Shown here: piece after piece, positions 16,580-24,464 of the stretch | Numbering within the stretch: the stretch's first letter is position 1 | Layout of the letters: each line of letters begins with the position of its first letter | Source of the DNA: Oscillospiraceae bacterium | Lineage (GTDB): Bacteria > Bacillota > Clostridia > Oscillospirales > CAG-272 | Length of the DNA stretch: 38,643 nucleotides | Direction of reading: 5' to 3' | Assembly: GCA_015064545.1 (NCBI GenBank) | Contig: SVSA01000010.1 | Span: forward strand, 1 to 38,643 | Position numbers and translations under genes: made by a program | The notes under the pieces: model-generated | What the model saw: only the letters and a program-made list of their open reading frames with translations | What the model was told of the DNA's origin: nothing | Database searches by the model: none

Positions 16580-17650
16580 ATGGATTATTTAAGCATAACG
16601 GCTGAGGCGCTCGGTTTGTCTCGCTCCACAGTCTGTCGTGCCATCAAGAGCTCGCAGTATGTCAGTCTCGATACCCAAAAGCGTATCCTTGACTACATCC
16701 GCGAGCACTTTCCCGAAAAGCTGGAAAATCGCAGACTGCAAGAACAACTGAAAAAGAAATCCAAGAAAAACATTACCGTTATCATGCCCTGTAAGCCCCG
16801 CTTCTTTTGGGATGCGGCTCTGGAGGGCATGAAGGAAGCCTTTCATCCCTTTATATCCAAGGATATTGATGTCAAGTATGTCTTTTTTTCGGGAATGCTC
16901 TCGGAAATCGAGCTGCTCAACATCATCAGTGCGTTGAATATTGATCAGATCGATGCGCTTGCCTTAGTTCCGGTTGACGGTGCACGCATTACCGCTAAGC
17001 TATCAGAAATCGCCAAAAAGATACCGGTCGCCTTTTTTAACGAATACTGCGACTGCGGCAGCTTTATCAGCGTCATCAGCGACGGCTACCGCGAAGGAGC
17101 GGAAATTGCCAAGATGCTTCTTTCCGAGGTCGAGGATCATGCCAGCGTTCTGCTGATGCAGACCATTTCCTACCGCAGCCGCATCATCGATGCCCGTATT
17201 CGCGGCTTTACCGAGACACTCCGCGCCAAGGGTTCGGAGCGCGGCATTAGCTTGCATGTCTGCACGGTTAATCCCGCCGATGCACTGTCCGGCAGCGGTG
17301 ACAAGTATCACTACAACACCTTAATGCCCTCAATGTTTGCCCGTAAGATCGCCGAACAGTACACCGCCGGCCATCGGCCGCGTGCCATCTATATTCCGAA
17401 CGGTGAGTTAGACCCTCTCTTCGGAGCGCTTCGCAAGCTCAAGCAGCAGGATCTTCTGACCTATGGTCATGAAGTCAGCCCGCAGGCGATTGATTCCTTT
17501 ATGAACGGATGCCGCGGCGGCTATGTCCGTCAGGATATTCATATGCAGGGTTATGTTGTCATGGAAAGCCTGGCCGCGTTGCTTTCAAACAACGAAAAGC
17601 GTTATCCCGACACGGTTCTGACACGCTTCGACAGCTGCCAGTTTAAATAA
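16580..17650 (+). CDS. LacI-type transcriptional regulator
   Basis: 356 residues. The N-terminal helix-turn-helix reads ITAEALGLSRSTVCRAIKSSQYVSL, matching the LacI/GalR DNA-reading helices. It is followed by a type 1 periplasmic-binding-protein domain (KKNITVIMPCKPRFFWDAAL, IDALALVPVDG, IPVAFFNEYCD, RIIDARIRGFTE) that should bind a sugar. The hinge is unusual: between HTH and core lies a charged stretch (PEKLENRRLQEQLKKKSKKN) without the normal LAR-type hinge helix, so operator contacts may differ from classical LacI. GGAGGT lies 5-6 bp before the ATG. Placed in the middle of the locus, it probably controls the neighbouring transport and hydrolase genes. Confidence 0.87.
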   Translation: MDYLSITAEALGLSRSTVCRAIKSSQYVSLDTQKRILDYIREHFPEKLENRRLQEQLKKKSKKNITVIMPCKPRFFWDAALEGMKEAFHPFISKDIDVKYVFFSGMLSEIELLNIISALNIDQIDALALVPVDGARITAKLSEIAKKIPVAFFNEYCDCGSFISVISDGYREGAEIAKMLLSEVEDHASVLLMQTISYRSRIIDARIRGFTETLRAKGSERGISLHVCTVNPADALSGSGDKYHYNTLMPSMFARKIAEQYTAGHRPRAIYIPNGELDPLFGALRKLKQQDLLTYGHEVSPQAIDSFMNGCRGGYVRQDIHMQGYVVMESLAALLSNNEKRYPDTVLTRFDSCQFK

Positions 17651-17779
17651 GGATAGACGCTTTTGCCAAGGTAAAAAGGCAAGCCGATATGATGAGAGAA
17701 AATCGCTTGTTTTTCTCGCTTTAGGGGGTAATATTGATATCATGTGGGTAGCAAAACCCCCAAAAAGAAGGGAACTGGC

Positions 17780-17807
17780 TTGACAAGATTAAAATGTGTG
17801 ATATAAT
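17780..17807 (+). promoter_or_regulatory. near-consensus promoter of the catabolic operon
   Basis: TTGACA (17780-17785), 16 bp spacer, TATAAT (17802-17807). Both boxes are perfect. Transcription should begin near 17814, giving a ~105-base leader before the amidohydrolase gene. Confidence 0.8.
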
Positions 17808-17813
17808 AACTAT

Positions 17814-17917
17814 CGAGATGCTATCGTCATTTTTGGGAACGATTCGGCGGAGCATTCTCTCCAAAAATCCCTGTTCGAACCATAACTTTTCATGATTCAC
17901 AGTAAGAAGGTGACCGT
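17814..17917 (+). promoter_or_regulatory. structured leader of the catabolic operon
   Basis: The leader contains an 8 bp stem (ATTTTTGG at 17829-17836 pairing with CCAAAAAT near 17862-17869). The loop of about 25 bases holds AACGATTCGG (17838-17847), a motif also present at 27411-27420 and, with one change, at 11676-11685. No known riboswitch consensus was recognised. Upstream, GGGGGT (17724-17729) and ACCCCC (17756-17761) can also pair. Confidence 0.4.
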
Positions 17918-18976
17918 ATGTCTTTGTTTCCCATAACCACTTACGATCGTATGATCTATGAAACCGAACTGAAAGACTTTTTGCCTGACCATCTCTTTGA
18001 TGTACATGCCCATGTATGGCTCGATGAGCTTCGTGAAAAGCCCGAGCTCAAGGAGGGTGAGGTATCCCGCGTCGTCGCTTGGCCGTCGATGGTAGCCAAG
18101 GATGACTCGATTGAAGATCTGATTGAAACCTACCGTCTGATGTTCCCCGGCAAAACCGTCGAAGCGCTGATGTTCGGCCAAAGTGAGCACGACGATAAGA
18201 TCAACAACTATGTTTCGCAGTGCTCGAAAACGAGCGGCTTCCCTGCCCTCTATTTCAGCCATCCCGAGCAAAGCGCCGATACGGTCGAACAGAAGATTCG
18301 TGACGGCGGCTTTTTGGGCGTGAAGTCTTATCTGGATCTTTCTCCGCGTTATCTTCCCGAGCGTGAAATCCGCATTTTTGACTTTTTCCCGAAGCATCAG
18401 CTCAAGAGAATCGACGAAATGGGCGGCATTGTTATGCTTCACATTCCTCGTCCCGGCCGTCTGAAGGATCCGGTCAACCTGGCACAAATTCTCGAAATCA
18501 AGGCGGAATTCCCCCGTCTGAAGCTTGTTATTGCACATATCGGCCGTGCTTATACCCAGGGTGATATCGGTAACGCCTTTGATATTCTCGGTGCGGCACC
18601 CGACCTGCTGTACGACTTCACGGCCAACTGCTGTGAAACGGCCATTACCGAGGTCATCCGTCATGCCGGCCCCAAAAATGTTATGTTCGGCACCGATATG
18701 CCGATTCTCCGTATGCGCACTCGCCGTATTGAAGAAAACGGAACCTACATCAACCTGATTCCGCCGGGACTCTATGGCGATCCTTCGCAGGATCCTCACC
18801 TGCGCGAGGTTACTCCCGAGGAAGCCGAAAAGATTACCTTCTTCGCCTACGAGGAACTGCTTGCCTTCAAGCGCGCTTCCCAAACACTCGGCCTTTCACG
18901 TGCCGATATTGAGGACGTGCTCTGCAACAATGCGATTCGCATGATTGAGGAAGCCCGCCGTAATATTTACGGTTAA
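17918..18976 (+). CDS. amidohydrolase-2 family metal-dependent hydrolase
   Basis: 352 residues with the TIM-barrel amidohydrolase metal set intact: DVHAHVW (H30, H32), MLHIP (H175), IAHIG (H207) and FGTDMP (D260). This is the Amidohydro_2 (PF04909) pattern, shared by lactonases, decarboxylases and related C-C or ester hydrolases. Within a sugar locus, a sugar-lactone lactonase is the most natural guess, but decarboxylase activity is not excluded. There is no signal peptide, so it is cytoplasmic. The ATG at 17918 follows AAGGTG. It is the first gene after the perfect promoter at 17780, and the FGGY kinase starts 69 bp later. Confidence 0.87.
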   Translation: MSLFPITTYDRMIYETELKDFLPDHLFDVHAHVWLDELREKPELKEGEVSRVVAWPSMVAKDDSIEDLIETYRLMFPGKTVEALMFGQSEHDDKINNYVSQCSKTSGFPALYFSHPEQSADTVEQKIRDGGFLGVKSYLDLSPRYLPEREIRIFDFFPKHQLKRIDEMGGIVMLHIPRPGRLKDPVNLAQILEIKAEFPRLKLVIAHIGRAYTQGDIGNAFDILGAAPDLLYDFTANCCETAITEVIRHAGPKNVMFGTDMPILRMRTRRIEENGTYINLIPPGLYGDPSQDPHLREVTPEEAEKITFFAYEELLAFKRASQTLGLSRADIEDVLCNNAIRMIEEARRNIYG

Positions 18977-19045
18977 GGTGTTCTCTCGATCAAGCACCAA
19001 CGATCGCATGCCGATCGCAAAGCGGAAAAGAAAGGAATCGACACA

Positions 19046-20482
19046 ATGATGTCTTATCTTCTTGGCATCGATGTCGGTACGACCGGCACCAAAGCCATGC
19101 TCTTTACGGCAGACGGCAAAACCGTAGCCCATGCCTATCGCGGCTATGAGACGATTTCCGATGCCAATGGACGCCGCGAGCAAAATGCGGAAGACTGGTG
19201 GAACGCCGTTTGCGAGACAACCCGCGAGGTTTGTGCTTCAATCAATCCCTCCGCCGTTGTCGCACTCTCGCTTTCAACGCAGGGCGGTACGGTTGTTCCG
19301 ACCGACCGCGACTTCCGTCCCCTGGCACCTGCCATGGTGTGGAGTGATACCCGTTGTGAGACCGAACGCCAAGAGTTTTTGAAGAAATTCGGTAAGGATT
19401 ATCTTTACGAAACTACCGGCTGGGGCCTCAGCAACGCCCTTCCCCTCCTGCAGTGTCGTCGTCTGCAAGCAACCGATCCTTCGCTTTTGTCTCGCGCAGC
19501 CTGGATATTGACCGTAGCCGATTATTTGGCGGCCAAGATGACCGGTGTTCCTGCCGTTGATTATTCCAATGCCGGCATCAACCAGTTTATGAATGTTCGC
19601 AAAAAAGCCTACGATCCTGCCCTGCTTGCTTTTGCCGGCTTGTCGGAGAACCAGCTTCCTCGCCTGGTTCCCTCTTGCGAAGCGATCGGTCACTTGACGC
19701 CGGAAGCCGCCGAAGCACTCGGACTGACAACCACAACACGTCTTGTCTCGGGAGCCCACGATCAATACGCCGTTGCCATCGGCGCCAATCTGACCGAGGC
19801 AGGCGATGTTCTGATCGGCTCCGGCACCAGCTGGGCCATCACCGCCATCGGCAGTGCTCCCGACTTTTCTACCGGCCTGGCACAGTCCATCGCGGCCGTA
19901 TCGGGACATTGGGGATTCTTGACCTCCCTTTCCTCGGGCGGTGTATGCTTGGAATGGCTCCGGAAAAGTGTTCTTACCGATCCCAACGGTACTTCCCCCT
20001 CCTATGCCGACATCGACCGTGCGTGTCTGAATGCTTCGGCTGCCGAGGACGGCCTGTTCTTCTACCCCTTTGCCGATCGCGGTGCCTTTGTCGGGCTTTC
20101 GCTTTCTCACGATCGCTATGATATGGCATTGGCTGTTATGGAAGGCGTTTCCTTCCGTACGGTTGCCTTGCTGGATCAGTATTTCGACCGCAGCAAAATC
20201 CGTCATCTGACGCTGGCCGGCGGTGCCGCCAAGAGTCCCCTGTGGTCCCAGCTTCTGGCCGACATTCTCGGTTGTCCCGTTGTGATGCCGGAGGTACCCG
20301 ATCTTGCTTGTGTCGGTGCCGCCATCATGGCAGGCGTCGGTGCCGGGCTCTATTCCGGAGCAGATGAAGGCTATCGCCACATGTCAATCCCCACGGTAAC
20401 CGTAATGCCCGACCCAACTCGGGCTGCCCGTTATGCTTCTCTTCGCGAGGATTATCGGAAGAATACCCCCATCGCCCGATAG
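19046..20482 (+). CDS. FGGY-family carbohydrate kinase (xylulokinase-like)
   Basis: 478 residues. N-terminal ATPase-fold motif LLGIDVGTTGTKAMLF, substrate strand VALSLSTQGGTVVPTD, catalytic-Asp region SGAHDQYAVAIGA, and the ATP-binding LTLAGGAAKSPLWSQLLADILGCPV are all present. Length is close to xylulokinase (~480-500). It phosphorylates a ketose or polyol with ATP; the exact sugar cannot be read off. AAAGGA is 9-10 bp before the first of two ATGs. A second, more divergent FGGY kinase closes the same operon (25787-27352), so the pathway may phosphorylate two different sugars. Substrate inference is weak, family certain. Confidence 0.9.
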   Translation: MMSYLLGIDVGTTGTKAMLFTADGKTVAHAYRGYETISDANGRREQNAEDWWNAVCETTREVCASINPSAVVALSLSTQGGTVVPTDRDFRPLAPAMVWSDTRCETERQEFLKKFGKDYLYETTGWGLSNALPLLQCRRLQATDPSLLSRAAWILTVADYLAAKMTGVPAVDYSNAGINQFMNVRKKAYDPALLAFAGLSENQLPRLVPSCEAIGHLTPEAAEALGLTTTTRLVSGAHDQYAVAIGANLTEAGDVLIGSGTSWAITAIGSAPDFSTGLAQSIAAVSGHWGFLTSLSSGGVCLEWLRKSVLTDPNGTSPSYADIDRACLNASAAEDGLFFYPFADRGAFVGLSLSHDRYDMALAVMEGVSFRTVALLDQYFDRSKIRHLTLAGGAAKSPLWSQLLADILGCPVVMPEVPDLACVGAAIMAGVGAGLYSGADEGYRHMSIPTVTVMPDPTRAARYASLREDYRKNTPIAR

Positions 20483-20529
20483 GATAGGATCATCCCTCCT
20501 CGCACGCCATCCGATAGGAGATTAAACCG

Positions 20530-22098
20530 ATGAAACTGTACCCCCTCTTTCGCCTTGTTATGTGTTGTTTGCTGTCCAGCATCCTATTGATAGGTTGCCA
20601 ACCCTCGACAGCTACACCTCCCGAAAACACCACCGACACCACCGAGGCACCGATTACCGATCCGCCTCCTCCCACCTTTGTGGATATTGAAAATTCCCCT
20701 GCGCGGGCTCGCATGAGCATGATGAAAAATCCGCTTGGTGTCACTGGTATCGGTGATCCCTTCATCCTCTATGATGACGGAAAGTATTACATGTATGCCA
20801 CCTCGCTCGGCAACGGCTATCGTGTTTGGGTCAGCGACACCTGCGCCAAATTCCAGCCTGCCGGCATTGCCTATCAGCAGTCCGGAACCTCCTTTGGCTT
20901 CGCCAGTTACTGGGCGCCTGAGGTTTATAAATATGAGGGTAAGTTCTATATGTTTTACTCGGCCCTCTATAAAAACAAGTCCGGTCAGGAACGCTTTGGC
21001 ATCGGCGTCGCGGTTGCCGACACCCCGGTCGGTCCCTTCACCGACCTTGTTCCCAATCAAGCACTTTTTGCGCCTTCTTACAGCGTGATTGATGCCAATG
21101 TCCTGTTTGACGATAACGGAAAAGTCTATCTCTATTACTCCAAAGACTGCTCCACCAATTCGGTAAACGGCAATCCGACCAGCCAAATTTTTGGCGTTGA
21201 GATTTCGTCCGATTTCAAGACGGTCATCGGTGAGCCTGTTCTTCTCTCTACCCCCGATGCCGCCTGGGAATCCCGCAGCGGTTCATGGCGTTGGAACGAG
21301 GGTCCCTGCGTCTTTAAGCGCGGCGATACCTATTACATGATGTACAGTGCCGGTTATTACGAAAACAACACCTACGCTGTCGGTTATTCCACCTCCGATT
21401 CTCCGCTTGGCCCGTTCAAGAAATTCCCGCTGAATCCCATTTTGGTTGGTGACGGAATCAATACCTCCGGCACTGGTCATAACAATTATTTCTTCTCCCC
21501 CGACGGCACCGAGATGTTTGCCGTTTACCACTCGCATACCGTTCCCTCCGAGGGTGGCGGAAACCGCCAGCTTTGTATTGACCGCATGATCTTTGATGAA
21601 AAGGGTGTCTTATCCATCAGCGGACCGACACTGCGGTTGCAGCCTGCTCCCTCCGGCACCAATGGTTCGGTTACCCTGAAGTCCGATGCCTTCACCTTGT
21701 CGGTTGACGAGGGGGTAAAATCCGTCAGCGGTTCCTCGGCTCTCCTCTTTGATCAGGTCATCCAGATCAAATCCGGAAAAAGCACCAAGGACAGCTGGAT
21801 CATCCGTCCCGGCGAAAACAGTTTGACCTTAACCATAAAGCAACCGCAAGAATTAGTGTATCTTGCGCTGTATACCAACGGTAATCATACCTCCTTCGCC
21901 AAATCCATCACGCTGATCATCAATGGTACTTACCGTATCCCCGGTGTCTCAATGCTCCAAACCATGCCGACCGTTTTCTCCTTTGACAGTCTTCCCGAGG
22001 GAACCGTGATCGAAACGCTGACTTTGTCCTTTGAAATGGAAAATGAAAAGGACAGCGTTGCCTTGACCGAAATTTTCCTTGTGGGAAAGAGCTCATAA
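20530..22098 (+). CDS. GH43-family glycosidase lipoprotein
   Basis: 522 residues. Signal peptide with lipobox LIGC (about 20-23) and a Thr/Pro/Glu spacer. The five-bladed propeller of GH43 follows: GIGDPFILYDDGKYYMYAT (general-base Asp in GDPF), FASYWAPEVYKYEGKFYMFYSA, VIDANVLFDDNGKVYLYYS (pKa-tuning Asp) and WNEGPCVFKRGDTYYMMYSAGYY (general-acid Glu). GTGHNNYFFSPDG and MFAVYHSH complete the fold. The catalytic triad is therefore intact; typical activities are beta-xylosidase, alpha-L-arabinofuranosidase or exo-galactanase. The C-terminal ~140 residues are a beta-rich domain I do not recognise. It is attached to the cell surface. It lies 47 bp after the kinase, with AGGAG before the ATG. Confidence 0.92.
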   Translation: MKLYPLFRLVMCCLLSSILLIGCQPSTATPPENTTDTTEAPITDPPPPTFVDIENSPARARMSMMKNPLGVTGIGDPFILYDDGKYYMYATSLGNGYRVWVSDTCAKFQPAGIAYQQSGTSFGFASYWAPEVYKYEGKFYMFYSALYKNKSGQERFGIGVAVADTPVGPFTDLVPNQALFAPSYSVIDANVLFDDNGKVYLYYSKDCSTNSVNGNPTSQIFGVEISSDFKTVIGEPVLLSTPDAAWESRSGSWRWNEGPCVFKRGDTYYMMYSAGYYENNTYAVGYSTSDSPLGPFKKFPLNPILVGDGINTSGTGHNNYFFSPDGTEMFAVYHSHTVPSEGGGNRQLCIDRMIFDEKGVLSISGPTLRLQPAPSGTNGSVTLKSDAFTLSVDEGVKSVSGSSALLFDQVIQIKSGKSTKDSWIIRPGENSLTLTIKQPQELVYLALYTNGNHTSFAKSITLIINGTYRIPGVSMLQTMPTVFSFDSLPEGTVIETLTLSFEMENEKDSVALTEIFLVGKSS

Positions 22099-22132
22099 TC
22101 TGCAAAATTTATTGAAAGTGAGTCAATGTACT

Positions 22133-23161
22133 ATGGATATATCGCTTTTAAAACATTTAGGAAACCTGGATCAGATTGCCGGCATTCGTGAGGTCACCCT
22201 GCAGGGCGGCCGCGGAAGCGGCATGCGATTGGCCGAATTTTACAATGCTGCAGGCTTACGCTTTAGTATAATGCCGGATCGCGGCATGGATCTTTTGGAT
22301 CTGTCCTATAAGGGAATCAACCTCTCTTTCCAGACCAAAAACGGTGCGGTTTCGCCCTTTGCCTTCTCACCGAAAAATGGGGAATTTACAGCCCAGTGGT
22401 CGGGCGGTGCTCTGGTTACCTGCGGTCTTGACCATGTCGGCGGACACAGCGAGACCGGAGAAACCTTCCCAACTCACGGACGCATCAGCTATACCCCGGC
22501 CAAAACCTTTGGTGTCAAAACCTTCTGGGACGAAAGCACTTACCGTCTCCGTGCCGAAGGCGATATCCACCAAACCAGAATGTATGGCCGTCATCTGGGA
22601 CTGAACCGTACCGTGGAAACCGAGCTGTACGGCAAATCGATCGTCATCCGCGATGTCATTACCAATTACGAGGGTACCGAAGAGCCATTCATGCTCCTCT
22701 ATCACTGTAATTTCGGATATCCGCTTCTGCAAGCGGATTCACAGTTCGCTTTCTCGGATGCCGATATCCTGCCGCTTAACGATCGATCGAAGGACCCCAC
22801 CACCATGACTGCCCCGATTGACGGACAGTCCGAAGAGCTCTACTTCTTCCGTACCAAGGAAGAACGTGCTTACGGGGTGCTTTACAATCGTAAGCTTGGC
22901 CTCGGCGTTTACGTTGCTTTTGATACCCGTCATCTGCCGCATTTCTTACAATGGAAGCTCATGAAGTCCCATGACTATGTTCTGGCCATTGAACCCTGCA
23001 ATACGCTCGGCCTTTCGCGTGAAGAGACCGCTGCCCGCGGTGCTATGCCGACGCTTGCTCCCTATTCCTCAATCGAAATTGCATTGGAAATCGGCGTTCT
23101 CGACGGCGAAGACGAAATCAATGCCTTCCTCAAAACTCACCATGCTAAGGAGACTGTATGA
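22133..23161 (+). CDS. DUF4432 aldose-epimerase-like protein
   Basis: 342 residues of the galactose-mutarotase-like beta-supersandwich fold, DUF4432 type. Visible are LQGGRGSGMRLAEFYNAAGLRFSIMPDRGMDLLDL near the N-terminus, GLDHVGGHSETGETFPTHGRISYTPA, the ILLYH-like FMLLYHCNFGYPLL, and a C-terminal AIEPCNTLGL. No signal peptide, so it acts on intracellular sugars, probably interconverting anomers before isomerisation. The ATG at 22133 is used; codons upstream overlap the GH43 gene and the ribosome site (GAAAGTGAG) is weak. The stop overlaps the next start as ATGA, so translation of the SIS isomerase is coupled. Confidence 0.85.
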   Translation: MDISLLKHLGNLDQIAGIREVTLQGGRGSGMRLAEFYNAAGLRFSIMPDRGMDLLDLSYKGINLSFQTKNGAVSPFAFSPKNGEFTAQWSGGALVTCGLDHVGGHSETGETFPTHGRISYTPAKTFGVKTFWDESTYRLRAEGDIHQTRMYGRHLGLNRTVETELYGKSIVIRDVITNYEGTEEPFMLLYHCNFGYPLLQADSQFAFSDADILPLNDRSKDPTTMTAPIDGQSEELYFFRTKEERAYGVLYNRKLGLGVYVAFDTRHLPHFLQWKLMKSHDYVLAIEPCNTLGLSREETAARGAMPTLAPYSSIEIALEIGVLDGEDEINAFLKTHHAKETV

Positions 23162-23760
23162 CAAACGAAGCGTTAACAAGAGCCCGTGAGGCCTACGAAA
23201 TTGAGGCCGAATGCATCCGCGAGATGCTGAATTATTTCGATGAGGAGGCCTTCGGACAAGCAGTGGAGCTGCTTGCAAAGGCTCCGCGTATCGGGACAAG
23301 CGGCTGCGGTCATTCCGGCATTGCCTGTCAGCACTTCTCGCATCTACTCTGCTGTATCGAGCGTCCGTCGCGCTTTATCTCGCCCGCCGAGGCGGTGCAC
23401 GGCGCCACCGGTTTTCTTACCGAAGGCGATGTCATGGTGCTGGCCTCCCGCGGCGGTAAGACGAAGGAGCTGCTTCCGATTCTTGATATCTGTAAGCGAA
23501 AAGGTGTTAAGGTCATTACCATTACCGAAAATCTCGAGTCTCCCTTGGCACTCGGTGCCGATGTCGTACTGAAGCAGTACGTCAACCGCGAGACCGACAA
23601 GTATAACGCGCAGGGCACCACCTCTACCACCGCCCTCTGCGTCATCTTCCATGCCCTGCAGACTGCTCTCATTGAAGAAACAGGATATCAGAACGAACAG
23701 TTTGCCGTCATCCACCCCGGCGGAGCCGTGGGCGAACGGTTAAACCATAAATCTATCTAA
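23158..23760 (+). CDS. SIS-domain phosphosugar isomerase (KpsF/GutQ-like)
   Basis: 200 residues, a single sugar-isomerase (SIS) domain similar to arabinose-5-phosphate isomerases but without the C-terminal CBS pair. GTSGCGHSGIACQHFSHLL forms the phosphate loop. SPAEAVHGATGFLTEGDVMVLASRGGKTKELL replaces the usual SNSGET with SRGGKT. FAVIHPGGAVGERL carries the conserved His. It probably interconverts a ketose-phosphate and an aldose-phosphate, or senses one. Start codon overlaps the previous stop (ATGA). Together with two kinases, this places a phosphosugar isomerisation step inside the operon. Confidence 0.88.
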   Translation: MTNEALTRAREAYEIEAECIREMLNYFDEEAFGQAVELLAKAPRIGTSGCGHSGIACQHFSHLLCCIERPSRFISPAEAVHGATGFLTEGDVMVLASRGGKTKELLPILDICKRKGVKVITITENLESPLALGADVVLKQYVNRETDKYNAQGTTSTTALCVIFHALQTALIEETGYQNEQFAVIHPGGAVGERLNHKSI

Positions 23761-23785
23761 TCTAACCCGAAAGGAAGTACTCCCC

Positions 23786-24406
23786 ATGGAATTCAAAATG
23801 ATTCAAAAAGAAATCCAGCTCCAATCCCGCGGCTGGATCCCTACCTTCCACGACATCTCGATCGATGTACACAAGATCGTCGAGGAATCCGGTATCCGGA
23901 ACGGTACTGTCTCGGTGGTTTCTCACCACACCACCTGCTCGGTCATGATTCAGGAATGCTCTCACGACTTCGATAGCTTCGACCTTGAATACCTCCAGCA
24001 CGACCTGCTTGACATCATGCGCAAGATGATCCCCGATTTCGTCAATGAGGGCGATTACCGTCATCCCGGCCCTGTCCATGCCCAGTTCGGCCGCTATGTT
24101 GACGAGCCCGGCAACTTCACCTCCATGAACACCGACGGCCATCTGCGCTCGGTCTTCTTCGGCCGCAGCGAAACACTGACTATCAAGGACGGCAAGCTCG
24201 ACCTCGGTGAATTCGCTCACATCTACTTCATCGACTGGGACCATGTCCGCGCCCGTCCCCGTCAGGTCAACCTCACCCTCTTCGGTACCACCGAGGATGT
24301 CGGTGACCGCAAGTACAACAACGGCGAAGTCGTCAATACCCTGCGCAAGTTCCCCGAATCCGAAAAGGGTTACCTCGAACAGTACGACGAGTGGAAGAAG
24401 AGATAA
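23786..24406 (+). CDS. yjbQ: YjbQ/UPF0047-family protein
   Basis: 206 residues of the UPF0047 family. The signatures are SVVSHHTTCSVMIQE (43-57), the conserved NTDGHLRSVFFGRSETL and FIDWDHVRARPRQVNL at the end of the core. E. coli YjbQ is ~138 residues; here an insertion of about 45 residues (YLQHDLLDIMRKMIPDF, HAQFGRYVDEPGNF) and a ~35-residue C-terminal tail enlarge it. Some family members have been reported with weak thiamine-phosphate synthase activity, but the true role is unknown. Location between a phosphosugar isomerase and a PLP enzyme suggests a step in sugar metabolism. AAAGGAAG lies 8 bp before the ATG. Confidence 0.87.
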   Translation: MEFKMIQKEIQLQSRGWIPTFHDISIDVHKIVEESGIRNGTVSVVSHHTTCSVMIQECSHDFDSFDLEYLQHDLLDIMRKMIPDFVNEGDYRHPGPVHAQFGRYVDEPGNFTSMNTDGHLRSVFFGRSETLTIKDGKLDLGEFAHIYFIDWDHVRARPRQVNLTLFGTTEDVGDRKYNNGEVVNTLRKFPESEKGYLEQYDEWKKR

Positions 24407-24464
24407 CGCCTCCTCTTTTGGAAGCCTATCAATAAGCACAGTAGAAGGAATGGTCATCACAATT

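Noticed and set aside
19274-20380. 368-codon minus-strand frame inside the first FGGY kinase
   Set aside because: Mirror of a clear kinase gene without start signals.
24207-24464. N-terminal extension of the class-V PLP enzyme
   Set aside because: It overlaps the end of the YjbQ gene in another frame and is Ser/Thr-rich, as expected from a shadow reading.
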